A stretch of 40,281 nucleotides of DNA from Pseudonocardia lacus (GCF_018531445.1 NZ_JAHDTH010000048.1:1-40281); one strand, 5' to 3'; counted from the first letter of the stretch, positions 17,107 through 25,100 are shown. A program made the numbers and translations. Notes: a model not told the origin generated them from the letters alone.

Positions 17107-17727
17107 TCACCAGTTGCCGGTCTCGGGGCCCATCGCACCGTATTGGACCCCGCCGTCGCGGGCGTAGGTGCCGATCACGACGCCGGTGGCGGTCGTCGTC
17201 GCGCCGACGAGCCGCAGCCCCGCGGGCACCGTCCCTCCGCCGAACAGCCGCTTGCCCGTGCCCAGCAGCACCGGGAAGACGAGCAGGTGCAGCTCGTCGA
17301 CGAGGTCGTGGGTGAGCAGCGCCTGCACCAGCCCGCCGCTGCCGTGCACCTGGATCTCCCCGCCCGGCTCGCGCTTGAGCGCGCCGACCGCCGCGCCGAC
17401 TTCCCCTTCGAGCTGGGTGGCGTTCGCCCAGTGCAGCGTGCGCGGCGTGCGCGAGACGACGTGCTTGGGCAGCCCGTTCATCCGGGCGCCGATCGGATCG
17501 TCGGCCAGCGGCCAGGTCGCCGCGAAGATGTCGTAGGTCCGGCGCCCGAGCAGCAGCGCCCCCGCCCTCGCGGTCAGCTCCGCCATCAGCCCGAGCACCT
17601 GGTCGTCGATGCCGGGCACCGCCCACCCGCCGTGCTCGAACCCGCCGTCGCGGTCCTCGTCGGCGCCGCCGGGCGCCTGCACCACCCCGTCGAGCGTCGT
17701 GAACGCCGTCACCAGGAGCTTGCGCAT
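17107..17727 (-). CDS. Dihydrofolate reductase-like (RibD C-terminal) protein
   Basis: A 206-residue protein of the RibD_C/DHFR-like family. The first strand MRKLLVTAFTTLDGVVQAPGG and the segment GALLLGRRTYDIFAATWP are the family hallmarks. The NADPH-binding part IQVHGSGGLVQALLTHDLVDELHLLVFPVLLGTGKRLF is complete but spread over the C-terminal half. Such proteins reduce pterin-like or unknown small substrates and often sit in small stress operons with YCII/DGPF genes and ECF sigma factors, as here (43 bases upstream of the DGPF gene). The start is followed immediately by typical sequence, and GAGAGGAACGGAC precedes it. It is probably the first gene of the operon. Confidence 0.88.
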   Translation of the reverse strand: MRKLLVTAFTTLDGVVQAPGGADEDRDGGFEHGGWAVPGIDDQVLGLMAELTARAGALLLGRRTYDIFAATWPLADDPIGARMNGLPKHVVSRTPRTLHWANATQLEGEVGAAVGALKREPGGEIQVHGSGGLVQALLTHDLVDELHLLVFPVLLGTGKRLFGGGTVPAGLRLVGATTTATGVVIGTYARDGGVQYGAMGPETGNW

Positions 17728-17823
17728 GTCCGTTCCTCTCGTCGTGGGGCACCCGGACGGTGCTCCCGACGACTCGGCGAACGACCCGACCCGGAATCGA
17801 CAGCCGGGGACGGGGGATCCGGA

Positions 17824-18138
17824 TCAGCGCCGGCGGGTCGGGCCGATCCGGTGCAGCTCGTCGGCGATCGCCCAGAGCCGGCACGGCCAGACCGGCGACG
17901 CCGTGGTCGGGAAGCGGCACCCGCCGCAGTGGCCGGTGGTGTCCGGCACGTGCTCGCTCAGGATGGCGCCGACGGCGTCGGCCGACAGCGACCCCGCCAG
18001 CGCTTCGGCTATGCCGCGGATCGTCGTGGTCGCCTCGCTCGGGCCCGGATTCTGCACGGAACGCAGTGTGCCGGTCACGCACAGCTCGTGCAACTGGTAG
18101 ATGCACGAGTTTCGTGCACGCGACGTTTGCACGTGCAT
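17824..18138 (-). CDS. Small Cys-containing hypothetical protein
   Basis: A protein of up to 104 residues with the pattern HCGGC near residue 72 and WPCRLWAIADEL near residue 85, giving Cys71, Cys74 and Cys86 plus His70 as a possible metal site. The preceding helix AVGAILSEHVPDTTG and the C..C..WPC.L arrangement are common in small actinobacterial proteins found near XRE/DUF397 genes; their function is unknown. The start is uncertain. The ATG at 18138 has a GGTGAG five bases upstream, but the TGCACGTGCA palindrome then falls inside the first codons; GTG codons at 18078 or 18057 are alternatives. It is divergent from the DUF397 gene. Confidence 0.6.
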   Translation of the reverse strand: MHVQTSRARNSCIYQLHELCVTGTLRSVQNPGPSEATTTIRGIAEALAGSLSADAVGAILSEHVPDTTGHCGGCRFPTTASPVWPCRLWAIADELHRIGPTRRR

Positions 18139-18301
18139 ATGTACTCACCGGTACTCCAGGAGGCGCTGACCTGCACTTGCCGTAACTCGGAGATCCCTCC
18201 CTCGAACAGGGATGCCACTCGATGTGACGATCGCACTGCCGTACGCAGCCCCACATCCCGTGCACGTGCATCTGGGATGTGCATCCTCGTTGTGCTAGCG
18301 T
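18102..18301. promoter_or_regulatory. TGCAC palindrome cluster and DUF397 promoter
   Basis: The divergent region holds TGCACGA-GTT-TCGTGCA (18102-18118), TGCACGTGCA (18128-18137) and a second TGCACGTGCA (18261-18270). The last is framed by the outer arms ACATCCC (18253-18259) and GGGATGT (18274-18280). A -10-like TAGCGT with the extended TG lies at 18296-18301, so the second palindrome would overlap the -35 region of the DUF397 promoter. The first two lie at the start of the small Cys protein gene. The arrangement predicts one dimeric regulator controlling both divergent genes; the XRE-DUF5753 protein encoded nearby is the obvious candidate, but this is inference. Confidence 0.5.
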
Positions 18302-18339
18302 CGGCGTCGCACAAGGGCACCACGGCCTCGGGAGGCCAT

Positions 18340-18600
18340 ATGACGAGCGACGACAGCAACGGCCGTCCGGCATCGCTGTTCCCCGACGCGGTCTGGCGCA
18401 AGAGCAGCGCGAGCGGTCAGCTGGGCAACTGCGTGGAGGTCGCGATGCTCGGCAGCGGCGAGGTGGCGGTGCGCAACTCGCGCCACCCCTCCGGCCCGGC
18501 GCTCGTCTTCACGCCGGCCGAATGGTCAGCGTTCGTGGTCGGCATGCAGCGCGACGAGTTCGCCCTGCCCACCGGCCGGCCGGTCGCTCAGCTGGGCTGA
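18340..18600 (+). CDS. DUF397 domain protein
   Basis: An 86-residue protein with the full DUF397 pattern: VWRKSSASGQLGNCVEVAML, then GEVAVRNSRHPSGPALVFTPAEWSAFVVGM split over the second half. DUF397 proteins are small actinobacterial partners, often antitoxin-like or developmental regulators, of XRE-DUF5753 transcription factors; one such gene lies convergently 59 bases downstream. The ATG at 18340 follows GGGAGG with a spacing of five. A strong perfect hairpin separates the two genes. The promoter region carries the TGCAC palindromes. Confidence 0.92.
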   Translation: MTSDDSNGRPASLFPDAVWRKSSASGQLGNCVEVAMLGSGEVAVRNSRHPSGPALVFTPAEWSAFVVGMQRDEFALPTGRPVAQLG

Positions 18601-18610
18601 GCACCGGCCC

Positions 18611-18643
18611 GTCCGCCCGGTCCGGGCCCCGGACCGGGCGGAC
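18611..18643. terminator. Bidirectional terminator hairpin between DUF397 and XRE genes
   Basis: GTCCGCCCGGTCCGGG (18611-18626) is followed after one base by its exact reverse complement (18628-18643). The 16-bp perfect arms lie centrally between two convergent stop codons at 18600 and 18660. No T tract is present, as is usual in high-GC actinobacteria. The inner bases must open to form a loop. Confidence 0.75.
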
Positions 18644-18659
18644 GTCCGCGTGCGCGGGC

Positions 18660-19553
18660 TCAGATCTGCGAGAGCAGCTTCGCCAGGATCTGGCGCGAGC
18701 GGTCGGGCGTCTCGGCGTCGACCATCAACCGGTCCATCGCCCGGCTGTAGACCTCGATCTCGGCCAGCCCGTCGAGGTAGAGCGCACCGCTCATGTGCTC
18801 CACGTACACGACGTGGGGCAGTTCGGCCTCGGCGAAGCGCAGGATGGTGAACGGGTGCTCGGCCGCGTAGCCGCTGAGCTGGTTCGGCACCACCTGCACA
18901 GTGACGTTGGGCCGCTGCGCCATCTCCAGCAGGTGCTCCAGCTGGGCGCGGTGGACCTGCCGCCCACCGATCGGGCGGTGCAGCACCGACTCGTCGAGCA
19001 CCACCCACAGTGACGGCGGCCGGACGCCGGTGAGGATCTTCTGGCGCTCCATGCGGAGCGCGATCCGCTTGCGCACCTCGTCGGGCACGTACTCCGGCCG
19101 GCCGCGCGTCGCGACCGCGAGCGCGTACTCCTCGATCTGCAGCAGACCCGGCACGAACTGCAGCTCGAAAGCCTGGATCAGCGACGCCGACTCCTCAAGG
19201 CCGACGAAGTCCTGGAACCAGTTCGGCATGACGTCGTTGTAGCGCCGCCACCACCCCGGCTGGTTGGCGTGCTTGACCATGTCCAGGAAGACGTCGCGCT
19301 CGGCCGCATCGCTGACCCCGTACATCGTCAGCAGATCGGCGACATCGCGTTCCTTGAACGCCACGCGGCCGAGTTCCATCCGCGACAGCTTGGAATCCGA
19401 CGCCCGCACGGCGTAGGCCGCATCCGAGCGCGATATGCCGGCGCTCTCGCGCAGCCGCCGCAGCTGGGCGCCGAGCACCATCCGGCGCGCCGTCGCCCCG
19501 CGCGCCGACGTCGAGTCGCCGCCCGACACCTCGGGGCGCCCGTTCTCGGCCAT
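18660..19553 (-). CDS. XRE-family regulator with DUF5753 domain
   Basis: A 297-residue transcription factor. A helix-turn-helix of the Cro/C1 type occupies about residues 25-85 (LGAQLRRLRESAGISRSDAAYAVRASDSKLSRMELGR split across it). The DUF5753 effector domain runs from about 100 to 290, with the typical QAFELQFVPGLLQIEEYA, WVVLDESVLHRPIGG, VTVQVVPNQLSGY and HVVYVEHMSGALYLD blocks. Such proteins, paired with DUF397 genes, regulate development and secondary metabolism in streptomycetes. DUF397 lies convergently downstream and a DUF574 methyltransferase is divergent upstream. It probably binds palindromes in this island, but its site is not proven. Confidence 0.92.
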   Translation of the reverse strand: MAENGRPEVSGGDSTSARGATARRMVLGAQLRRLRESAGISRSDAAYAVRASDSKLSRMELGRVAFKERDVADLLTMYGVSDAAERDVFLDMVKHANQPGWWRRYNDVMPNWFQDFVGLEESASLIQAFELQFVPGLLQIEEYALAVATRGRPEYVPDEVRKRIALRMERQKILTGVRPPSLWVVLDESVLHRPIGGRQVHRAQLEHLLEMAQRPNVTVQVVPNQLSGYAAEHPFTILRFAEAELPHVVYVEHMSGALYLDGLAEIEVYSRAMDRLMVDAETPDRSRQILAKLLSQI

Positions 19554-19659
19554 CGCGTGCGAATCCCCCTCCGACCAGCCGGTCGACCAGGAGTGGTGGT
19601 GCCATCCTCTCGACAGGACCGCGCCGCCGCTACCGGCGCAGCGGGACCCTACACGCCAC

Positions 19660-19718
19660 GGGCGGTGGCAGAAAGGTCACTGCCCGGGGTTAACGCGACG
19701 CGCTGCGTGGCCTAACAT
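19660..19718 (+). promoter_or_regulatory. Promoter with upstream dyad for the DUF574 methyltransferase
   Basis: TTAACG (19690-19695) and TAACAT (19713-19718) are separated by 17 bases, a good fit to a housekeeping promoter, 80 bases before the ATG. Directly upstream is the dyad GGGCGGTG-N10-CACTGCCC (19660-19667 and 19678-19685) with one mismatch, a possible operator abutting the -35. Confidence 0.5.
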
Positions 19719-19797
19719 CACCTCCGCCGGCGGGCTGTCACCCACCAGGACACCGCAGGTCTTCCCCCCGACGACGACCCGTGACGAGGCGCCCCGG

Positions 19798-20619
19798 ATG
19801 ACCAGCACCGAAGATGTCGTACCGGCCTACATCGATGTCTCCAAGGCCAGCGTGGCCCGGGTGTACGACGCCTTCCTCAACGGCAAGGACAACTACGAGA
19901 TCGACCGCGAGGTCCTGCGCCGGATCCAGGAGGTGGCCCCCGAGGCCACCCAGCTCGGATGGGACAACCGGGAGTTCCTGATCCGTTCCTCGCGGTTCAT
20001 CGCGGCGCAGACCGGGATAACCCAGTACCTCGATTGCGGATCGGGTCTGCCGACCGCCGAGAACACCCACCAGATCGTGCAGCGGATCCGCCCGGACTCC
20101 CGCGTCGTCTACGTCGACAACGATCCCGTGGTGCTGGCCCACGGGCGCGCGCTGCTCGAGGAGAACGAGCAGACCCACCTCATCGGGGCCGACATCTTCG
20201 ACCCGTCGGCCGTGCTGGACAACGAGGTGGTCCGCCAGCAGCTCGACTTCTCCGAGCCGATCGCGCTCTACCAGTGCGGGACGATGCACCATTACACCGG
20301 CGACCGGTACGCCGAGATCATGGCCACCTACATCGATGCCCTCCCGTCGGGCTCCTACGTCGCGCTCAGCCACTTCCTCGACCCGGAGACGGCCGAGCAC
20401 AGCTCGCTGGCCCGGCGCATGGAGGACGTCTTCATCCACAGCCCGATGGGCAGCGGGGCGTTCCGCACCAGGGCGGAGATCATGACGATGCTCGACGGGC
20501 TGGAGCTGGTGGAGCCGGGGCTGGTCCGGTGCGCCGACTGGTGGCCGGACGGACCGCGGGTCAAGCCGATGTCCCCCGTCCAGTACTGCATCGCCGGGGC
20601 GGTCGGTCGCAAACCGTGA
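19798..20619 (+). CDS. SAM-dependent methyltransferase, DUF574 family
   Basis: A 273-residue protein of the actinobacterial S-adenosyl methyltransferase family PF04672. Family landmarks are ARVYDAFLNGKDNYEIDREV near residue 20, the motif I-like YLDCGSGLPTAENTH (residues 77-91), the acidic strand end VVYVDNDPVVLAHGRALL, and YVALSHFLDPE for the later strand. The substrate is unknown for the whole family, though the genes are frequently clustered with XRE-DUF5753 and DUF397 genes, as here. The ATG at 19798 follows GAGGCG and gives the usual short N-terminus. It is divergent from the XRE gene with a promoter and dyad between them. Confidence 0.92.
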   Translation: MTSTEDVVPAYIDVSKASVARVYDAFLNGKDNYEIDREVLRRIQEVAPEATQLGWDNREFLIRSSRFIAAQTGITQYLDCGSGLPTAENTHQIVQRIRPDSRVVYVDNDPVVLAHGRALLEENEQTHLIGADIFDPSAVLDNEVVRQQLDFSEPIALYQCGTMHHYTGDRYAEIMATYIDALPSGSYVALSHFLDPETAEHSSLARRMEDVFIHSPMGSGAFRTRAEIMTMLDGLELVEPGLVRCADWWPDGPRVKPMSPVQYCIAGAVGRKP

Positions 20620-20677
20620 CCACGCGGGCCCGGGGGCGGTGCGCGCCGCCGGACCGGCGGTGGGCACGATGGTGCAT

Positions 20678-22036
20678 ATGCGCCTTTCGACCACCAGACG
20701 CAGCCGGGCGGCCGCACCGGTCCTCGCACTGACCCTCGCCCTGGTCGCGGCGTGCGGCGGCACCACCGTCGCCGAGCAGCCCGCCCCCACGGCGGCCGCC
20801 GCGCCGCCCGAACTGCAGCGGACGAAGGTGGAGGTGCCCGCGGGCATCACCAACGACCGCTTCTCCGGCGAGCGCTTCGCGCTCATCCCGCCGGGCTGGT
20901 CGATCGCCGTGTGGGCCGACCTCGACGAGGCGCGCCACGCCGCGTGGGCGCCCGACGGCGCGCTGCTGGTGTCGCGCCCGGAGGGCGGCGAGGTCGTGCG
21001 GCTCACCCCGCGGGCCTCCGGACCGGCCACCGCCTCGGTGCTGCTGCGCGACCTGCGCCAGCCGCACGGGCTGGCGTTCGACGGCGACACCCTGTACGTG
21101 GCCGAGAGCGACGAGATCCGCTCGTACACCTACGCCGATGGTGCGGCCACGGGCGGCGACCTCGTCGTCGGCGACCTGCCCGACGCCAAGGACGGCCAGC
21201 TGGGCGGGGCGTACGCGCACGCGCTGAAGTCCCTCGCGCTGGGCCCGGACCGCTCGCTGTACTTCTCCATCGGCTCCAGCGGCAACATCACCGAGGAGGA
21301 CCGCGAGTCCGACCCGGAGGCGGCGTCGATCATGCGGATCCCGCCGGGCGGTGGCGAGCCCGAGGTGTTCGCGCGCGGCGTGCGCAACGGCACCGCGATG
21401 GCCGTCGCCCCCGACGGCGCGCTGTGGACCGCGGTGAACGGCCGCGACGACGTCGCCTACCCGTACGACCGCGAGTACCCCGGCAGCTTCGCCTCGGCAC
21501 AGGGTGAGGTCCTGGAGAGCTACGTCGCCGACCACCCGGCCGAGCCGGTGGCCAAGCTGACCCCGGGGCGCGACCTGGGCTGGCCGTACTGCAACCCGGA
21601 CCCCGACGTCGAGCCCGGCGTCCCCGGTTCGCCACTGGACCACACGGCCCCGCCCTACGTCGCCGACTACGAGACCAACGAGGACGGCGAGGTGTTCGAC
21701 TGCGGCAAGCTCGCACCGGTCGAGCAGAGCCTGGGCGCCCACTCGGCGCCGCTGGGCATGTCGTTCACCACGCTGCCGGCCCCGTACGGCGAGGGCGCGC
21801 TCGTCGGCGTGCACGGATCGTGGAACCGCACGCCGCCGCGGGCGCCGGAGGTCTCGTTCTTCCCGTACGCGAACGGCGAGCTCGGCGCGCAGCAGACGCT
21901 GGTCGGCGGGTTCCAGGGCACCGACGGCGAGCGCTGGGGCCGGCCGGTCACCGCGATCCCCGGTCCCGACGGCGCCGTCTACATCACCGACGACGACGCC
22001 GGCGCGGTCTACCGGCTGGCCCCGCCCGGCATCTAG
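20678..22036 (+). CDS. Lipoprotein PQQ-type sugar/sorbosone dehydrogenase-like beta-propeller
   Basis: A 452-residue exported protein. The signal peptide ends in the lipobox LVAAC, so Cys26 would be lipidated. The rest is a six-bladed beta-propeller of the glucose/sorbosone dehydrogenase family (COG2133): DLRQPHGLAFDGDTLYVAE, SLALGPDRSLYFSIGSSGN, VRNGTAMAVAPDGALWTAVN, GRDLGWPYCNPD, HSAPLGMSF, GVHGSWNRTPP and a C-terminal GAVYITDDDAGAVYRL. Some members use PQQ to oxidise aldoses; others have no known cofactor. The ATG at 20678 is chosen for the compact signal peptide; another ATG nine bases earlier is possible. The gene starts 58 bases after the methyltransferase stop. Confidence 0.85.
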   Translation: MRLSTTRRSRAAAPVLALTLALVAACGGTTVAEQPAPTAAAAPPELQRTKVEVPAGITNDRFSGERFALIPPGWSIAVWADLDEARHAAWAPDGALLVSRPEGGEVVRLTPRASGPATASVLLRDLRQPHGLAFDGDTLYVAESDEIRSYTYADGAATGGDLVVGDLPDAKDGQLGGAYAHALKSLALGPDRSLYFSIGSSGNITEEDRESDPEAASIMRIPPGGGEPEVFARGVRNGTAMAVAPDGALWTAVNGRDDVAYPYDREYPGSFASAQGEVLESYVADHPAEPVAKLTPGRDLGWPYCNPDPDVEPGVPGSPLDHTAPPYVADYETNEDGEVFDCGKLAPVEQSLGAHSAPLGMSFTTLPAPYGEGALVGVHGSWNRTPPRAPEVSFFPYANGELGAQQTLVGGFQGTDGERWGRPVTAIPGPDGAVYITDDDAGAVYRLAPPGI

Positions 22037-22086
22037 ATCGGCGATCTCCGTTCCGGAGACCGGCGCGGCCTGGTAGTGACGAGGGC

Positions 22087-22866
22087 ATGCCCCGACTCAC
22101 CGCACTGAGCCGCTCGGTCGCCGACCGGGTCGTCCTCGTCACCGGAGCCGCGAGCGGGATGGGCCGGGCCACGGCCCACCTGCTCGCCGACGAGGGCGCC
22201 CTGGTCGGCGTCGTGGACCGCGACGCCGACGGCCTCGCCGCCGTCGCCGAGGAGATCCGCGGCGCGGGCGCCGTCGTGCACCCGGTGGTCGCCGACGTCT
22301 CCGACCCGCAGGCGCCCGCCGCCGCCGTCGCCGAGGTCCGCGCCGCGCTCGGCCCGCTCGACGGCCTGGTCAACAACGCCGGGGTGAGCATCCGCGCGCC
22401 CTTCGACGACGACGGCTTCGCCGCGGCCTGGGCGACCACGCTCGCGGTCAACCTCACCGCGCACACGCTGTTCATCCGGGCCGCCCTGCCCGACCTCGTC
22501 CGCAACGGCGACGGGCGCGTGGTCAACGTCGCCTCCACCGAGGGCCTGGGCGCCACCCCGGGCATCGCCCCGTACACCAGCTCCAAGCACGGCGTGATCG
22601 GGCTGACCCGCTCGCTGGCCGTGGAGCTGGGCCGCAGCGGTGTCACGGTCAACTGCATCTGCCCGGGCCCGATCCGCACCGGCATGACCGCGGCCATCCC
22701 GGACCCCGACAAGGAGGTCTTCGCGCGCCGGCGCACGGCGTTGCGCCGCTACGGCGACCCGGAGGAGGTGGCGCACCTGACGCTGTCGCTGCTGCTGCCG
22801 GCGGCGTCCTACATCACCGGCGCCACGGTGGTCGTCGACGGCGGGTTGACCATCCGCAACGCCTGA
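22087..22866 (+). CDS. Short-chain dehydrogenase/reductase (SDR)
   Basis: A 259-residue classical SDR acting on NAD(P)(H) and an alcohol or ketone substrate that cannot be predicted. The cofactor motif TGAASGMG is at residues 19-26, NNAG at about 98, the catalytic Ser in VNVASTEG and the YxxxK pair in YTSSKHG. The PGPIRTGM stretch and the C-terminal GATVVVDGGLT are standard. An Asp in VVDRDADG after the second strand suggests preference for NAD. The gene is 50 bases downstream of the dehydrogenase-like lipoprotein and ends 13 bases before the stop of the convergent ArsR gene. Confidence 0.9.
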   Translation: MPRLTALSRSVADRVVLVTGAASGMGRATAHLLADEGALVGVVDRDADGLAAVAEEIRGAGAVVHPVVADVSDPQAPAAAVAEVRAALGPLDGLVNNAGVSIRAPFDDDGFAAAWATTLAVNLTAHTLFIRAALPDLVRNGDGRVVNVASTEGLGATPGIAPYTSSKHGVIGLTRSLAVELGRSGVTVNCICPGPIRTGMTAAIPDPDKEVFARRRTALRRYGDPEEVAHLTLSLLLPAASYITGATVVVDGGLTIRNA

Positions 22867-22879
22867 AGCGGGGGCACGG

Positions 22880-23206
22880 TCAGGGCGTGCGCAGGTCCTC
22901 CAGCAGCTCGATCTGGCCCGAGAGCACGCCGGTCAGGATCGACCGCGCGACCGCCATCAGCTCGGCGATCTGCGGGCTGGTCGTCGAGTAGTAGACCGCG
23001 GCGCCCTCCCTGCGGGTCGTGACCAGCCCGGCCCGGCGCAGCACGGCCAGCTGCTGGGACAGGTTCGCCGGCTCCACGTCGATCTCGGTCAGCAGTTCGG
23101 AGACGGCGTGCTCGCGGACGTTGAGCAGCTCCAGCACCCGGATGCGGACCGGGTGCCCCAGCGTCTTGAAGAACTCGGCCTTCAACATGTACAGGGGCCT
23201 GCTCAC
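22880..23206 (-). CDS. ArsR-type winged-helix regulator
   Basis: A 108-residue HTH_5 repressor-like protein. The core reads AEFFKTLGHPVRIRVLELL, then a recognition helix in PANLSQQLAVLRRAGLV and a wing in TTRREGAAVYYS. There are no cysteines, so the classic ArsR thiol metal site is absent and the sensed signal is unknown; related actinobacterial proteins often regulate transporters. The GTG at 23206 (residues SRPLYMLK follow) is chosen because relatives start there; the frame is open for another 11 codons. It runs convergently to the SDR gene. Confidence 0.85.
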   Translation of the reverse strand: MSRPLYMLKAEFFKTLGHPVRIRVLELLNVREHAVSELLTEIDVEPANLSQQLAVLRRAGLVTTRREGAAVYYSTTSPQIAELMAVARSILTGVLSGQIELLEDLRTP

Positions 23207-23373
23207 GCGGGCCACCCTACAGCCGGGCCCGGAGCGCACCCGCCCCGCTGACCGGACGGCCGCGCCGGGGCCCGGCTATGACGAACATCCCGGCATTTAT
23301 CGCACTCATCACCCGTTCGGCCTGATCGCTGACTACTCAGCGTTCCACAAAATAGGCTCTTCGGAGGACGTAG

Positions 23374-23401
23374 TTGCGATTCGAGTCCGCTGGGCTACGC
23401 T
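23374..23401 (+). promoter_or_regulatory. Candidate promoter of the roadblock-like gene
   Basis: TTGCGA (23374-23379) and TACGCT (23396-23401) are spaced by 16 bases, 75 bases before the ATG at 23476, in a locally AT-richer region. A GGAGG precedes the start. Confidence 0.4.
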
Positions 23402-23475
23402 CCGGATTCCCCGGCTCGGAATTCCCCGTGAGCCCCGTCCGAGCACCCCGACACCCTTGCTGGAGGTTTTCTCCC

Positions 23476-23901
23476 ATGAGCAGCATCGACCAGGCGCTGG
23501 ACGCCGCGGCGAGCATCAAAGGCGCATTCGCGATTGCCCTGGTGGACTACGACAGCGGCATGATGCTCGGCTCGCGCGGCGGCAGCCCCGAGTTCGACCT
23601 GGAGGTCGCCGCGCCCGGCAACAGCGACGTCGTGCGCAGCAAGCTGGGCGTGATGCAGAAGCTGGGCCTGCAGGAGTCGATCGAGGACATCCTGATCACC
23701 CTGGACACCCAGTACCACCTGATCCGACCCATCCGCGGCCAGGCCGACGAGAAGTTGTTCTTCTACCTGGTGCTCAACCGGGCGCAGGCGAACCTCGCGC
23801 TGGCCCGCCGCGACCTCAAGATGATCGAGCAGCAGTTCTACCTGGCCAACCCGCTGACCGACAAGCCGGGCGCGTTCTTCCCCTCGCCGTCCGGTCGCTG
23901 A
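23476..23901 (+). CDS. Small roadblock/LC7-like protein
   Basis: A 141-residue soluble protein. It alternates strands and helices in the roadblock order: helix SIDQALDAAASI, strand pair GAFAIALVDYDSGMMLGSRG, an amphipathic helix through DVVRSKLGVMQKLG, then EDILITLDTQYHLIRPI and a strand LFFYLVLNRAQANLALARRDL. Proteins of this type bind small GTPases in MglA/MglB-like or actinobacterial cvn systems, but no GTPase, DUF742 or sensor kinase gene is adjacent, so this is a solitary copy. The ATG follows TGGAGG and lies beside its own promoter. A hairpin follows the stop. Confidence 0.8.
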   Translation: MSSIDQALDAAASIKGAFAIALVDYDSGMMLGSRGGSPEFDLEVAAPGNSDVVRSKLGVMQKLGLQESIEDILITLDTQYHLIRPIRGQADEKLFFYLVLNRAQANLALARRDLKMIEQQFYLANPLTDKPGAFFPSPSGR

Positions 23902-23917
23902 CCCCGGCCCGGGTCGA

Positions 23918-23956
23918 CGATGAATCAGCACCGGCGGTCGCCGGCACCATTCATCG
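23918..23956 (+). terminator. Hairpin after the roadblock-like gene
   Basis: Outer arms CGATGAAT and ATTCATCG enclose the inner dyad CCGGCG-GT-CGCCGG. The structure begins 17 bases after the stop at 23901. The rest of 23957-24189 holds no gene; it contains the small dyad GTTGC-N8-GCAAC (24124-24141) and two related GATCGACGAT stretches of unknown meaning. Confidence 0.5.
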
Positions 23957-24189
23957 ATCGACGATCGTGCCATTCCGGGAAAGCCGGCCCGGTCACCGCG
24001 GAACACCGGCCGACGGCGGGCGTCGTGACTGCACGTAGCCGTGACCTGCCTCTTTCGGTCCAGCGGCACGGTCACCACTGACCGTCCCCGCACCACGGCA
24101 CGACACCACTCGCACGAGAAATGGTTGCATGATTTCGCAACTGCCAACACCGCAAATTGGCGATCGACGATTGTCGTGACGCCGTGACG

Positions 24190-24225
24190 GGGCGGGGGCG
24201 GGGGCGTCGGCCTCCTCCCCCGCCC
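24190..24225. terminator. G/C-rich hairpin downstream of iclR
   Basis: GGGCGGGGG (24190-24198) pairs with CCCCCGCCC (24217-24225). It lies 12 bases beyond the iclR stop on the minus strand and would end the catabolic operon transcript. Confidence 0.55.
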
Positions 24226-24237
24226 ACTCCGCGGACC

Positions 24238-25023
24238 TCAGTCGCCGCCCAGCGCGGCGGCCGACTTCGCGATCCGCCGCCCGACCATCGCCAGCAGCCC
24301 GGCGAACTTGCCGACGTCCGCGCGGAACGTCGGCGCGGTGACCGACAGCGCGCCGATCGTCGAACCCGACGTGCCGACGAGCGGGATCGCCACGCTGATG
24401 AAGCCCTCGCGGGTCTGCTCCTGCTCCAGGGCGTAGCCCAGTTCCCGCGCCCTGGCCAACTCCTGGCGCAGCAGGCCCGGCGCGACGACGGTGTAGGGCG
24501 TGACCCGCTCCAGCGGCATCGCCAGCACCTCGTCCAGGACGCGGCGCGGACCGAACGCCAGCAGCACCTTCCCGGTCGCGGTGCAGTGCAGCGGCATCCG
24601 GCCCGCGACGCGCGAGGGCCGGGTGACCTGGCCGTGCCCGGAGACCTTCTCCAGGTAGAGCACCTCGAGGCCGTCGAGCACGGCGAGGTGCACGGTCTCG
24701 CCGGTGGCCTGGTAGAGGTCCTCCATCCAGGGGCGGACGGCGTCGCGCAGGATGCGCTGGCGCGGGACGCGCTGGCCGATCTCGAACAGCCGCATGCCCA
24801 GCCAGTAGTCCGAGCCGCGCCGCTCCAGCAGGCCCCACTGCAGCAGTTCCTGGGCGAGCCGGTGCACCGAGGCCTTCGCCACGCCGGAGCGCCGGGTGAT
24901 CTCGGTGAGGCTGAGGTGCTCGTCGTCCGGCCCGAACGCGTCCAGGATCAGCCGCACCTTGCCCAGCACGCTGTTGGCGGCGGGGACGGCCCGGTCGTCG
25001 CGCGGCAGGGTGGTCACCGACAC
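24238..25023 (-). CDS. IclR-family transcriptional regulator
   Basis: A 261-residue regulator. An N-terminal winged helix (about residues 15-75) has LSLTEITRRSGVAKASVHRL as its helix-turn-helix. The C-terminal IclR effector domain follows with GETVHLAVLDGLEVLYLEKV, then MPLHCTATGKVLLAF and EGFISVAIPL, all typical. IclR proteins commonly control aromatic catabolic operons. Two palindromes GGTCCG-N5-CGGACC-like lie directly upstream (25044-25078) and the same motif occurs twice in the Rieske/monooxygenase divergent promoter, so it probably autoregulates and controls that operon. The start is uncertain: GTG at 25023 or 25017 keeps the operator outside the gene, whereas a GTG at 25104 overlaps the previous stop as GTGA but would add Gly/Pro-rich codons spanning the operator. 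Confidence 0.88.
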   Translation of the reverse strand: MSVTTLPRDDRAVPAANSVLGKVRLILDAFGPDDEHLSLTEITRRSGVAKASVHRLAQELLQWGLLERRGSDYWLGMRLFEIGQRVPRQRILRDAVRPWMEDLYQATGETVHLAVLDGLEVLYLEKVSGHGQVTRPSRVAGRMPLHCTATGKVLLAFGPRRVLDEVLAMPLERVTPYTVVAPGLLRQELARARELGYALEQEQTREGFISVAIPLVGTSGSTIGALSVTAPTFRADVGKFAGLLAMVGRRIAKSAAALGGD

Positions 25024-25043
25024 AGGATCGGTCAGCGGATCGC

Positions 25044-25078
25044 GTCCGTCCAACGGACCGGGTCCGCTGAGCGGACCC
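25044..25078. promoter_or_regulatory. Two IclR-type operator palindromes upstream of iclR
   Basis: GTCCG-TCCAA-CGGAC (25044-25058) and GGGTCCG-CTGAG-CGGACCC (25060-25078) are adjacent perfect inverted repeats with the same five-base spacer. They match the two palindromes at 30607-30663 in half-site and spacing. Their position just ahead of the iclR start predicts autoregulation. Confidence 0.65.
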
Positions 25079-25100
25079 GACCCGCCGCCCTGACCGATCG

